Source: DATDIC01 sp963777625
GTDB lineage: Bacteria; Pseudomonadota; Alphaproteobacteria; Acetobacterales; Acetobacteraceae
DNA: 64,000 nt
Direction: 5' to 3'
NCBI GenBank assembly: GCA_963777625.1
Contig: CAVZRO010000033.1
Span: forward strand, 1 to 64,000
Notes under the pieces: generated by a model
Told to the model about the DNA's origin: nothing
The model's input: the letters and a program-made list of their open reading frames with translations, nothing else
The model's database searches: none
In this document: piece by piece, positions 33,605 through 42,427 of the stretch
Position numbering within the stretch: the stretch's first letter is position 1
Layout of the letters: every line of letters starts with the position of its first letter
Position numbers and translations under genes: made by a program

Positions 33605-33728
33605 GGAAAGGAGGATTTGAGGGGTGTCGGGTCGCGAACGGGGAGCGCTGTTTGCTCGCGTCTAGCGTGCCTCGGTGCCTTCGCGGAAGGGGCCGGCTGG
33701 ATTTGCGTTGTCGCCGCCTGTCAGGCGC

Positions 33729-33843
33729 GGATGGCCGGAACAAGCCCGGCCATGACGGGTACGCAACGGTGGCCGGGACGAGCCAGGCCATGACGGGTAC
33801 GTAACGGTGGCCGGGACGCGCCCTGCCATGGCGGGGACGCAAC
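33729..33843. repeat. Three tandem repeats of about 38 bases
   Basis: Three degenerate copies at 33729-33767, 33768-33805 and 33806-33843 share GGTGGCCGGGACG, then CCATGACGGG, then TACGTAAC. Each contains a GGCC-GGCC inverted pair. The motif is related to the repeat at 4804-4890. The array separates the threonine aldolase from the convergent aldolase gene. Confidence 0.75.
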
Positions 33844-33852
33844 TGAGGTGGG

Positions 33853-34659
33853 TCAGGTGGGGGTATTGCGGGCGCGCGCCAGCAGAACCCGCAGGAACGT
33901 CATCCGCGCTTCGGCTCCGGCGATGATGTAGCTCTGGTCGGAGCCGGAGCCGAGATAGCGCGCGCCCATCGTCAGGTAGCGCGCCATGTCCTTTTCGTCG
34001 TTGATGCCACCCATGCCCATCGTCTTGCCGTGCGCGCGGCAGGCAGCGCCGACCTTCTCGTAAGCCTCGACCACTCTGGGATGGGTCACCTGGCCGGAGA
34101 TACCCATCTCCGCGGTCAGGTCGAACGTGCCGATCAGCAGCACGTCGACGCCATCGACCGCCGCGATGGCATCTGCATTTTCGATGGCCTGCCGGCTTTC
34201 CAACATCACGATGGTGAGGATTTCCTGGTTGATGGCGGCCTGCGCCTCGGCGACGTGAGGCGGGCGAAACCGGTATGCCGGGGGCGGTCCGCCCCAGCTC
34301 CGCTTGCCCTGCGGCGGGTAATGGAAGGCCGCCGCGGCGGCACGCGCCTGCTCGGCGGTATCGACATGCGGCACGGTAATGCCGAGGGCACCGTTGTCGA
34401 GCAGCCGCGTCGCCTCGTCGATCGCGCCGGCGCAGACGCGCACGACTGGCGTGATTCCCGCCGGCAACGCCGCCATGCAGAGCTGCGTCGCCTCCTGTAG
34501 CGAGAAGGCGCCGTGTTCCATGTCGATGAACAGGATGTCGTGGCCGGTCGCGGCGGCGATCAGCGGCGCCGCCACCGTGCGCAGATGATGTACGCCGAAA
34601 CTGATCACGACGTCACCGGCCAGGAGCTTGCGGCGGGCGTGGTTGTGGAAGAGTTGCAC
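33853..34659 (-). CDS. HpcH/HpaI family aldolase
   Basis: A 268-residue class II pyruvate aldolase. Motifs are FIDMEHGAFSLQEA, the metal-site VMLESRQAIENAD (Glu) and LIGTFDLTAEMG (Asp). GTG 34659 is preferred because GGAGAA lies six bases before it; GTG 34686 is in frame but has no site. Relatives cleave 2-keto-3-deoxy sugar acids or 4-hydroxy-2-ketoheptanedioate to pyruvate and an aldehyde. It is the last gene of the minus-strand operon that starts at 46600, and there it would act after the dehydratase. Confidence 0.9.
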   Translation of the reverse strand: MQLFHNHARRKLLAGDVVISFGVHHLRTVAAPLIAAATGHDILFIDMEHGAFSLQEATQLCMAALPAGITPVVRVCAGAIDEATRLLDNGALGITVPHVDTAEQARAAAAAFHYPPQGKRSWGGPPPAYRFRPPHVAEAQAAINQEILTIVMLESRQAIENADAIAAVDGVDVLLIGTFDLTAEMGISGQVTHPRVVEAYEKVGAACRAHGKTMGMGGINDEKDMARYLTMGARYLGSGSDQSYIIAGAEARMTFLRVLLARARNTPT

Positions 34660-34717
34660 GGCGTTTTCTCCGGTTGGCGCGGCCACAGCGTTCGCCGCAT
34701 CGACGCGCGGGTCAAGA

Positions 34718-36055
34718 TCAGCCCAGCCAGAGTGCGCCGATCAGCAGGGTGAGCGCGGTGACCGGAGCGCCGAGGCGGAAATATTCCCAGAAGGTGATCT
34801 CAACCCCCCGTTGCGCGGATTTCTCGGCGACGATCAGATTGGCGACCGATCCCAGCAACGTGAAGTTGCCGGCCAGGGTCGATGCCATCGCAACCACTTT
34901 CCAGGCCTTTAGGGGGTCCGACAATGCGGCGACGAACGGCTTCAGCACCAGCACCGCCGGCACATTGCTGACCAGGTTCGACAGCACCGCGGTAATGCCG
35001 GTCAGCGGGAAGGTGCGGTCCAGATGCAGGCGGCCGGCCCGGGCGATAATATGCTGGGTGAGCAGCCGTTGCTCGGCGGCAGCAACGATGACGAATAGGC
35101 CGGCAAACATCAGCAGCAGCGACCAGTCGATCTCGGCATAGATGCGGGCGCTGCGGAGGCGGCGCGTGAGCAGAAGCAGCGCGCCGATGAGGATGGCCGC
35201 CTCGGCGGGTGGCAGGCCGACAAAGAACAGAATGATCACCGCGGCCGTCGCGAACAGTGAGCGTGCCGCCAGCACGCGATGGGCGTGCACCGGTTGCCGT
35301 GGCGGTGCCGGCATGACGCCATCGCGGAATTCCTGCCAGTGCAGCAGAACCGCCAGAGCCAGCAGAACGATCGATCCGGCAGCGGCGATGGGAGCGAGGG
35401 AGGCCGCGAAATCGGCATAGGATATGCCGGAGGACGTGCCGATCAGCATGTTCTGCGGATTGCCGGTGATGGTCGCGGTCGAGCCGATATTCGACGCCAT
35501 CGCCACGGCGAGCAGGTAGGGCACCGGCCGGCGGCGCAGCGCATGGGCCAGATCGACGACCAACGGCGCCAGCACCAGGCAGATCGCGTCATTCACCAGG
35601 AAGGCCGATGCAATGCCGGACACCAGGATCACCGCGCCCAGCAGCAACACGGGACGCCGTGCATGCCCGGCCACCCATCTTGTTGCGATCGCAAAGACTC
35701 CGGACAGGCGCAGATTTGCGACCACCAGCATCATGCCGAGCAGCAGGCTCAGCGTACCGAGGTCGATTGCCTTGTAGGCATCCGGCAACGAGATCGTACC
35801 GGACGCAAGCATCAGGGCGCCGCCGACCAGAGCGATTCCGGCACGGTCGATCGAAAGGCCGGGAACGCGGCCGATGGCCAGGGCGAGATAGCTGGCGACG
35901 AAGATGGCTCCCGCGGCTACCTGATGCAGCGGCGCATCCAACCGCGGCAGCGTACGGGGGATCAGGGCGGCGCAAATGCTCAGCGCCACCAGGGCACCGA
36001 TGATGCCGAGGCTGGTGTACGCAGCGATCCGGGTGGAGCCGCGCCGGGTGGGCAT
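34718..36055 (-). CDS. SLC13/ArsB-like anion transporter
   Basis: A 445-residue inner-membrane transporter of the ion transporter superfamily (ArsB/CitM/SLC13). About eleven helices are visible, with the paired family motifs VNDAICLVLAPLVVDL and STATITGNPQNMLIG. The likely cargo is a carboxylate or similar anion, driven by H+ or Na+. ATG 36055 follows the VOC gene stop without a gap, so the two are co-translated. In this operon it may move a pathway intermediate or end product. Confidence 0.85.
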   Translation of the reverse strand: MPTRRGSTRIAAYTSLGIIGALVALSICAALIPRTLPRLDAPLHQVAAGAIFVASYLALAIGRVPGLSIDRAGIALVGGALMLASGTISLPDAYKAIDLGTLSLLLGMMLVVANLRLSGVFAIATRWVAGHARRPVLLLGAVILVSGIASAFLVNDAICLVLAPLVVDLAHALRRRPVPYLLAVAMASNIGSTATITGNPQNMLIGTSSGISYADFAASLAPIAAAGSIVLLALAVLLHWQEFRDGVMPAPPRQPVHAHRVLAARSLFATAAVIILFFVGLPPAEAAILIGALLLLTRRLRSARIYAEIDWSLLLMFAGLFVIVAAAEQRLLTQHIIARAGRLHLDRTFPLTGITAVLSNLVSNVPAVLVLKPFVAALSDPLKAWKVVAMASTLAGNFTLLGSVANLIVAEKSAQRGVEITFWEYFRLGAPVTALTLLIGALWLG

Positions 36056-36484
36056 TCAGGCGTTCGGCCAGAGGCCCGGGGTGGCGACCTCGATCGAATT
36101 GCCGTCCGGGTCGCGGAAATACAGGCTGGTTCCGCCGCGTGCCCAACGCACGGTGCTTTCGATCGCCACGCCGTGGTCGGTCAGGTGCTGTTGCCATGCG
36201 GCCAGTTCACCGAACGGGATGGCGAAGCAGAGATGCAGGGGACCATCGCCGTGATGTGGCGGGATGAAGCTGCCGCCGGGCGCCGGAGCGGGCACGTCGG
36301 TGCTGCCCCGATGGAACAGCAGCAGCACCTGCGACCCGGGCACGCCCAATGCGCACATCCGGCCGTCATGCAAGAAGCTCTCGAACCCGAACAGGCGCCG
36401 GTAGAACGCCGCGGCCCGATCGAGATCATCCACGTAGAGCGACGTCTCCAGCACGCCACTCACGCGCGGAACGGGGTTTGCCAT
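36056..36484 (-). CDS. VOC/glyoxalase family protein
   Basis: A 142-residue metalloenzyme-fold protein. It opens VLETSLYVDDLDRAAAFYRR, the usual start of the vicinal oxygen chelate fold, and carries a putative metal His in PLHLCFAIP and a Glu near the end (SIEVATPGLW). Members are glyoxalases, dioxygenases, epimerases or resistance proteins. Its operon position suggests a catabolic role. Its TGA directly abuts the ATG of the transporter gene. Confidence 0.85.
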   Translation of the reverse strand: MANPVPRVSGVLETSLYVDDLDRAAAFYRRLFGFESFLHDGRMCALGVPGSQVLLLFHRGSTDVPAPAPGGSFIPPHHGDGPLHLCFAIPFGELAAWQQHLTDHGVAIESTVRWARGGTSLYFRDPDGNSIEVATPGLWPNA

Positions 36485-36532
36485 GTGATGGCTCCTGTGC
36501 CGGTCAGACCAGCACAGAAGCGCTACGCGGCG

Positions 36533-36664
36533 CTAGTGTCCCGATTCCGTCCGCGTTTCAGTGCTGCGAACTTCTGAATCCGGACACTAGCCCTTTGTTT
36601 TCAGTGGCCTGCTTATCCCCTCCGTTCGTCGCAAGCGCGACGAACTTCGGGGGCAGGACACTAG
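36533..36664. repeat. Compound inverted repeat bounded by CTAGTGTCC
   Basis: The element begins CTAGTGTCC at 36533 and ends with its complement GGACACTAG at 36656-36664. A third copy (GGACACTAG) at 36582-36590 makes the left half a 15-base-arm hairpin with one mismatch (36533-36547 with 36576-36590). The right half holds a second hairpin, GTTCGTCGC and GCGACGAAC (36623-36644). It sits in the 198-base gap inside the minus-strand operon. It resembles a MITE or a REP-like unit. Confidence 0.75.
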
Positions 36665-36682
36665 CGGCGATTTAAGAACTCG

Positions 36683-37726
36683 TCAGCTATTCGGGCCGCG
36701 TTCCATGGACACAGGCTGCCAGCGGCGGAGGTTGGTGCGCGCCAGGACCGACGGGTTGACGCAGCTCATCGGCCAGCGGCCGGACAGTGCCAGCGCCAGC
36801 TCGCGCCCCGCGTGCCGCTTGCGCGCCGAATCGAACCGGGCGGAGGCGGATGCGTTGTGCGGGGACAGCGTGACATTGTGCATCTTGAGCAGCGGATTGT
36901 TGTTGCCCGGCGGCTCCGTCTCGAGAACATCGAGCGCGGCGTGGGCGATCCAGCCCTCCTCCATGGCCTTGATCAGCCCGGCTTCCTGCACCGTGGGGCC
37001 GCGGCCGGTGTTGACGAAGACCGCGGTCTTTTTCATCTGCTTGAAATGCTCCTCGCGGAACATCCCCTCGGCCTCCGGCGTGGCCGGCGCGTGCATGGAC
37101 ACGAAGTCGGATTCGCGCAGCACTTCCTCGAGCGTGGAGGGCAGCACTCCGTGCTCCACCATGACCAGTTCTTCGATATACGGATCATATGCCATCAGCC
37201 GCAGACCGAACGGCTTGGCGCGGCGGGCGACGGCACGGGCGACATGGCCGAACGCGACGAAGCCGAGCGTGAGGCCCATCAGGCGCGGGATTTTCAGCAG
37301 GGCCGGGCGACCTTCCGTCCAGCGGCCTTCGCGCACCATCCGGTCCTGCTCGATGATATTGCGATGTCCCGCCAGCAATAGCGCCATCGCGTGGTCGGCC
37401 ACTTCCTCGATGAACGTGTCGGGACAGTTGGTGACCGGAATGCCGCGCGCGGTTGCGGCGACAACATCGACGCTGTCGACACCCACCGAGCCGAGCGAGA
37501 TGATCCGGCATTTTTCCAGCCCGTCGATCACCTTCTTGGTGAAGCGCATGCCCTTCGCGTACACGGCGTCGGCGTCGCGGGCGAAGGCGATGAACCCGTC
37601 TTCGTTGGCCGGACCTTCGACGATCTCGGCATCCATGCCGCGCAGCCCGTCCATCTCATTATCGTAGCCGCCGCCGGCAACCGTGAAGCTGGCGCCGGCC
37701 GGGGTTGCTATCTTGAATTTAGCCAT
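36683..37726 (-). CDS. D-2-hydroxyacid dehydrogenase family protein
   Basis: A 347-residue NAD-dependent dehydrogenase of the 2-hydroxyacid/CtBP family. The catalytic set is Arg242 (VNTGRGPTVQEAG), Glu271 and His290 (LSPHNAS). The nucleotide motif is LGFVAFGHVARAVA (about residues 154-167), in which the middle Gly of GxGxxG is Ala. It would reduce a 2-oxo acid or oxidise the matching hydroxy acid in the operon's pathway. The compound inverted repeat lies just beyond its stop. The dehydratase gene is 27 bases upstream. Confidence 0.88.
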   Translation of the reverse strand: MAKFKIATPAGASFTVAGGGYDNEMDGLRGMDAEIVEGPANEDGFIAFARDADAVYAKGMRFTKKVIDGLEKCRIISLGSVGVDSVDVVAATARGIPVTNCPDTFIEEVADHAMALLLAGHRNIIEQDRMVREGRWTEGRPALLKIPRLMGLTLGFVAFGHVARAVARRAKPFGLRLMAYDPYIEELVMVEHGVLPSTLEEVLRESDFVSMHAPATPEAEGMFREEHFKQMKKTAVFVNTGRGPTVQEAGLIKAMEEGWIAHAALDVLETEPPGNNNPLLKMHNVTLSPHNASASARFDSARKRHAGRELALALSGRWPMSCVNPSVLARTNLRRWQPVSMERGPNS

Positions 37727-37753
37727 CCTGATCTCTCTCCTTGTCTCAGTCCG

Positions 37754-38929
37754 TCAGCCCTTTGGCGGGCGTGCGCGCACCGCTTTTTCGTTCACCTCGA
37801 TGCCCCAGCCGGGCTTCATCGGCAGCACCAGTTCACCGTTCTCGATCACCGGAGCGGAATCATAGAATTCGTCGCGCCACGGGGCGCTGTCGATGTCGAT
37901 CTCCATGATGCGGAAGTTCGGCACCGTGGCGCTGAAATGCGCGCTGATCGCGCTGCAGAGATGGCCGTAGAAATTATGCGGCGCGACATTGGTTTCGTAC
38001 ACATCCGCCATGGCGGCGATCTTCAGCGATTCCGCCAGCCCGTTCCACACCACGTCGATGATCGCGACATCCTGCGCGTAGTTCTCGAAATACGGCTTGA
38101 AGTCGCGCCGTCCGTGCAACGTCTCGCACGAGGCGATGGGGCATGGCGCGTCACGGCGGATCAGCGCCAGCGAGGGTGCGTCGTGCGTGTCCACCTCCAG
38201 CCAGGTGAGCTTCGCCGGGGCGACCGCGTCGGCGAGACGGCGGAAGCCCTCGGTCTTGAAGTGGAAGTTGATGTCGAGCATCAGTCCCATCTCCGGGCCG
38301 ATCGCCTGGCGGATCGCGGTGAGCTGCCTGGTTGCGGCGTCGCACACGCGGTTGTCCCAGTTCAGCTCCGGCCAGCCCGCGGTGCGTCCGAAGCCGGCAC
38401 CGAAGCTCGACAGCGTCTTGCCGTCGGACAGCATGATGTTGGTCTTCAGCGCCTTGAAGCCGCGGCCTTTGACCTCCTCGGCATGGTGCGCCACGTCATC
38501 GTAGTTGTGCAGCGGCGGCACGCCCATCAGCGCCGCGTTGCGCACACGGTAGGTGCCGAAATGCGACCAATAGACCGGGATGCGCTCGCGGATCGGGCCG
38601 CCGAACAGGGCGCAGACCGGCACGCCATAAGCCTTGCCGGTGATGTCCAGCAGCGCATTCTCGATCGCGGCGATCGCCTGCTGATTGATCCCGCCGCGCG
38701 ACTGGCGGGTGAGCACATGCAGATGCGCGGTGATCTGCTCGAAGCGCCTTGGATCACGACCGATCAGCAGCGGCGACAGGCTGTTGATCACGTCTGCCAG
38801 GCCGGTGCTGCCGAAGCTCTCATTGAACTCGGACCAGCCGGTGATGCCGTCGCTGGTGGTGATCTTCAGGTACGAGAACATCCGCCAGCCGGCATCGGCC
38901 CGCAACGTCTCCAGGCGTTCGATCTTCAT
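37754..38929 (-). CDS. Mandelate racemase/muconate-lactonizing (enolase superfamily) protein
   Basis: A 391-residue enolase-superfamily enzyme, probably a sugar acid dehydratase. Metal ligands are seen as Asp in LMLDINFHF, Glu in LTWLEVDTHD and Glu in ASCETLHGRRDF; a catalytic His is in VAPHNFYGHL. The usual KxK is GFKALKTN here. ATG 38929 follows a GGAGGA site. Together with the sugar-type ABC transporter upstream and the HpcH/HpaI aldolase downstream it fits dehydration of an aldonate to a 2-keto-3-deoxy acid. The exact substrate is not readable. Confidence 0.87.
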   Translation of the reverse strand: MKIERLETLRADAGWRMFSYLKITTSDGITGWSEFNESFGSTGLADVINSLSPLLIGRDPRRFEQITAHLHVLTRQSRGGINQQAIAAIENALLDITGKAYGVPVCALFGGPIRERIPVYWSHFGTYRVRNAALMGVPPLHNYDDVAHHAEEVKGRGFKALKTNIMLSDGKTLSSFGAGFGRTAGWPELNWDNRVCDAATRQLTAIRQAIGPEMGLMLDINFHFKTEGFRRLADAVAPAKLTWLEVDTHDAPSLALIRRDAPCPIASCETLHGRRDFKPYFENYAQDVAIIDVVWNGLAESLKIAAMADVYETNVAPHNFYGHLCSAISAHFSATVPNFRIMEIDIDSAPWRDEFYDSAPVIENGELVLPMKPGWGIEVNEKAVRARPPKG

Positions 38930-38964
38930 AGTTCCTCCGTAGTCCCGGCCGCCGACGGGCGCCG

Positions 38965-39870
38965 CTATTCCTTTACCGCGCCGGTCAGGCTGGAGACGTA
39001 ATACTCGACGAAGATCGAGTAGAACAGGGCCACTGGGATCGAACCTAACAGCGCACCGGCCATCAGCGAGCCCCACTGATAGACGTCACCGGTAACCAGT
39101 TCGGTGAGGATGGCGACCGGCACGGTCTTCATGTTGGTCGATTGGATGAAGGCCAGGGCGTAGATGAACTCATTCCAGGACAAGGTGAAGGCGAAGATGC
39201 CGGCGGAGATCAGTCCGGGGATCGCCAGCGGAAGGGTGATCCGACGGAGAATCTGCAGGCGGGATGCGCCGTCGATCAGCGCGCATTCCTCCAATTCATA
39301 GGGGATCGACTTGAAGTAGCCGATCAGCAGCCATGTGCAGAACGGGATCAGGAACGACGGGTAGGTGAGCACCAGCGCGACCGGGTTGTCGAACAGGCCG
39401 AACTGGAACACCAGCGTTGCCAGCGGGATGAACAGAATGGTGGGCGGCACCAGGTAGGCAAGATAGATCCCCAGCCCGACATGCTGCGAGCCGCGGAAGC
39501 GCAGCCGCTCGATCGCGTAGGCGGCGAGTACGCTGGCGAAGACGGATAGGACGGTGGCGGCCACCGCGACGCCCATGGTGACCATCAACCAATGCGGATA
39601 GGCGGTATCGAACAGCAGCTTCTTGATGTTGGCGAGCGTCGGCGAATGAACCCAGAACGGGTTGTACTTCTTGTAGTCGTACATCTCGTAGTCTGGTTTG
39701 AAGGCGGTGATCGTCATCCAGTAGAACGGAAACAACAAGACGATCGCGAAGCAGGCGAGCGGCAGGTAGATGGTGACCATTCGCCGGGCGCCGGACTCCC
39801 ATGACAGGCGCTCGGGGACGTCGGTGGTCCGCTCGGGGATCGCGCCGGGATCGGCGGTCGCGTCACTCAT
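38965..39870 (-). CDS. Carbohydrate ABC transporter permease, MalG type
   Basis: A 301-residue permease with six helices. The cytoplasmic EAA loop is ECALIDGASRLQILRRITLP, the site of contact with the ATPase. It opens with a charged leader of about 30 residues. Its start overlaps the end of the MalF-type gene by eight bases, so the two are coupled. It forms the heterodimeric channel for the solute bound by the proteins at 40876 and 42428. Confidence 0.92.
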   Translation of the reverse strand: MSDATADPGAIPERTTDVPERLSWESGARRMVTIYLPLACFAIVLLFPFYWMTITAFKPDYEMYDYKKYNPFWVHSPTLANIKKLLFDTAYPHWLMVTMGVAVAATVLSVFASVLAAYAIERLRFRGSQHVGLGIYLAYLVPPTILFIPLATLVFQFGLFDNPVALVLTYPSFLIPFCTWLLIGYFKSIPYELEECALIDGASRLQILRRITLPLAIPGLISAGIFAFTLSWNEFIYALAFIQSTNMKTVPVAILTELVTGDVYQWGSLMAGALLGSIPVALFYSIFVEYYVSSLTGAVKE

Positions 39871-40822
39871 TGGCTTCGCCCTGCATCCATTTGCGTCGGC
39901 CGAGGCCGAAGAAGCTCACCAAGGTCGCGACGACCAGGAACGGGATCATGGAGACGGCGATTGCCGCACCTTCGCCGAGCTGCGAGCCGGGGATGGCGCG
40001 CTGGAACGCCAGCGTCGCCATCAGATGCGTGGTGTTGAACGGGCCGCCGCGGGTGATCGCGTACACCAACTGGAAATCGGAGAAGGTGAACAGGATCGAC
40101 AGGGTCAGCACCACCGCCAAAATCGGCATGAGCAACGGGACCGTGATGCGGCGGAACCGCTGCCAGCCCGAAGCGCCGTCCAGCAGCGCGGCCTCATAAA
40201 GCGATGGCGAGATGGTCTGCAGGCCGGCCAGCAGGGTGATGGCGACGAATGGTATGCCGCGCCAGACATTCGCGACCACCAGCGACCAGCGCGCGTGCCA
40301 GGGTGTGCCAAGGAAGTCGATATAGTTGCTGCGTAGATGCAGCACGTTCACCACGACGTAGGAGATGATGGAGAATTGCGGATCGTAGATCCACCACCAG
40401 GCAATCGCCGACAGCACGGTGGGCACGATCCAGGGCAGCAGCAGGATGGCGCGGATAAAGGCCTTGAAGGGCAGGTGGTGGTTCAGCAGCAATGCCAGCC
40501 ACAGGCCGAGCGCGAATTTACCGATGGTTGCGGCCCCAGTGTAAAAGATCGTGTTGGTGACCGACAGCCAGAACACGGGATCGTTAGCTAACGAGATGAA
40601 GTTGTCGAGGCCGATCCATTGTCCCGGCTGACCGATCGTCGTGTCGGTGAACGCGAGCCAGACGCCAAGTCCGAGCGGGTAGGTCAGGAACACCAGCAGC
40701 AGGCCGGCGGCCGGCAGCATACAGAGCGTCACCAGGAACGGCTTCCAGTCGAACAGCCGTGTCACCCAGCCGTCTTCGCGAGGCCGGAAGGTGGTCAGGG
40801 CAGGTTGAACCGTGGCGTCCAT
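39863..40822 (-). CDS. Carbohydrate ABC transporter permease, MalF type
   Basis: A 319-residue permease with six helices. The EAA loop is EAALLDGASGWQRFRRITVP. ATG 40822 (MDATVQPALTTF) is preferred over a start nine codons earlier. It lacks the extra large periplasmic loop of E. coli MalF, as is usual for this subfamily. It follows the binding-protein gene by about 54 bases. Confidence 0.92.
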   Translation of the reverse strand: MDATVQPALTTFRPREDGWVTRLFDWKPFLVTLCMLPAAGLLLVFLTYPLGLGVWLAFTDTTIGQPGQWIGLDNFISLANDPVFWLSVTNTIFYTGAATIGKFALGLWLALLLNHHLPFKAFIRAILLLPWIVPTVLSAIAWWWIYDPQFSIISYVVVNVLHLRSNYIDFLGTPWHARWSLVVANVWRGIPFVAITLLAGLQTISPSLYEAALLDGASGWQRFRRITVPLLMPILAVVLTLSILFTFSDFQLVYAITRGGPFNTTHLMATLAFQRAIPGSQLGEGAAIAVSMIPFLVVATLVSFFGLGRRKWMQGEANE

Positions 40823-40875
40823 GCTGTGGTGCCTCGTTGGCAGGGCCACCGGGGCGGCCCTGCCGGTTGCTTGCG

Positions 40876-42243
40876 TCAGACTTTGCCGTAATAGCGTTCC
40901 GCCTGTCTGGCGGCGGATTTTGCGGCAGCTTCCGGCGTGGAATTGCCGGTCGCGACTGCAGCGAACATATCCACCACGGTATAGTTGGCCACCACGGCGG
41001 ATGCGGCGGCGGAAACCGGGCCCGCATAGCCGTCGTAGTAGATCGTGTCCATAGCGTTGGCGTATGGCGCAAGCTTCGGGTCGTCGGTCCAGAATTTCAT
41101 CTTGGCGTAGGATTTCAGCGGCTCCGACCAGTAGCCGAGACAGTTGGCCAGCCAGGGGCCGTATTGCGGCGCCTCCATCATGAAGCGCACATATTCCTTG
41201 GCGGCGTTGGGGTATTTGCTGTGCTTGAACAGCATGGCCTGCATCGGACCGGCGGTCATCGGGCTGCGCTTGGCCAATCCCTGCGGCACCGCCTGGTGCA
41301 TCGTGTCCTTCGCCATCGCCTGCAGGTTGGGATCGGGCGAGTTCTTCAGGACGTAATAGATCGAGACGCCATTGAAGGTCAGGCCGATCTGCCCGGCGGC
41401 ATAGGCTTTATTGTTGCCCGAATCGTTCCATGCGATGGTACCAGGAATCATCGTCTTGTAGAGTTCGGTGATGTATTTCAACGCGTCGATGGTTTCCTTC
41501 GAGTCCAGTGCAATCCGGCCGGTCTCGTCCACCACCTTGGCGTTGTGCGACCACAGTGCCCACTCGCAGAACCCATTGGCGTCGCCGACCGCGTGACCGA
41601 GCGAAAAACCACACGGATGGCCAGCTTGCTTCAGCTTCTGGCACAGCACCAGGAAGTCATCGAGTTTGTCAGGGATGCGGTCGTAACCGGCATCCTTCAC
41701 CCAGGACTGGCGATAGACGGTCGGTCCGGTGCCACCGCCGATCGGGAGGCTATGCCACTCATCGGTTTTCCAGCGCGTTCCGTATAGTTTGGCAATATCG
41801 AACCAGCCGCCGTATTTCTTGCCCAGATAGTCGGCCAGGTCGTTCATGTCGACGAGCTTGGTTTCGTACAGGAAAGGATCGATCGCCCAGCCGAACACCA
41901 TATCGGCGCCGCCGCCGGTATTGGCGATCACCGCAGTTTGCGGGCGCAGATCCTCCCAACTGATATATTCCACGGTAACCGGGATCCCGGTCTGGCCGGT
42001 GAATTTTTTCGTATTGATGTCCCAGTATGTCTGATCGGGATCGATGAACTTCGCCGGCCGGATGGTGTGCAGGGTGGCGCCCTTTTCAACCTCGAACTTC
42101 GGCGGCTGGACGTCCGCGGTCGGCACGTCGGAGACATTTGCCACCTGTCCCTGCGCCCGTGCGCCGATAAGGGGCACACCGACAGCGCCCAGGGCGGCGG
42201 CGCCGAGAATCATGGAATCGCGGCGGGTGATGTTTGGTGTCAT
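40876..42243 (-). CDS. Extracellular solute-binding protein family 1, copy A
   Basis: A 455-residue periplasmic binding protein. The leader MTPNITRRDSMILGAAALGA is a twin-arginine signal with an Ala-rich end (GARAQ). The mature protein carries VEYISWEDLRPQTAVIANTGGGADM and SGNNKAYAAGQIGLTFNG, typical of family 1. ATG 42243 follows GGGAGGAT. It is closely similar over its full length to copy B upstream, so the two arose by tandem duplication. It probably delivers a sugar or sugar acid to the permeases downstream. Confidence 0.92.
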   Translation of the reverse strand: MTPNITRRDSMILGAAALGAVGVPLIGARAQGQVANVSDVPTADVQPPKFEVEKGATLHTIRPAKFIDPDQTYWDINTKKFTGQTGIPVTVEYISWEDLRPQTAVIANTGGGADMVFGWAIDPFLYETKLVDMNDLADYLGKKYGGWFDIAKLYGTRWKTDEWHSLPIGGGTGPTVYRQSWVKDAGYDRIPDKLDDFLVLCQKLKQAGHPCGFSLGHAVGDANGFCEWALWSHNAKVVDETGRIALDSKETIDALKYITELYKTMIPGTIAWNDSGNNKAYAAGQIGLTFNGVSIYYVLKNSPDPNLQAMAKDTMHQAVPQGLAKRSPMTAGPMQAMLFKHSKYPNAAKEYVRFMMEAPQYGPWLANCLGYWSEPLKSYAKMKFWTDDPKLAPYANAMDTIYYDGYAGPVSAAASAVVANYTVVDMFAAVATGNSTPEAAAKSAARQAERYYGKV

Positions 42244-42385
42244 TGGCCTATCCTCCCATTCTGCGGGGCGCCTTGACCTTCTTCGGGCCTTTTGGCGCTC
42301 CGTCGAATGGCATCTTCCGACGGGTTGGAACCGTCGTAAAGCCGCCTTTCTGTCCGGATCGTCGGGGCCGGACCGGGCGGGGGCC

Positions 42386-42411
42386 AAAAGGGCGGCGGTT
42401 AGGCCGCCCTT
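42386..42411 (-). terminator. Candidate intrinsic terminator between the two binding-protein genes
   Basis: On the minus strand a GC stem (AGGGCGGC with GCCGCCCT, six-base loop) is followed by CTTTTGG. The T-run is short, so attenuation rather than full stop is likely. It lies just beyond the copy B gene and before copy A. Such a hairpin could make expression of copy B higher than that of copy A and the permeases. Confidence 0.5.
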
Positions 42412-42427
42412 CCTCTCGGCGGGGACC

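Noticed and set aside
33853..34686. GTG 34686 as the start of the HpcH/HpaI aldolase
   Set aside because: No ribosome site precedes it, whereas GTG 34659 follows GGAGAA at six bases.
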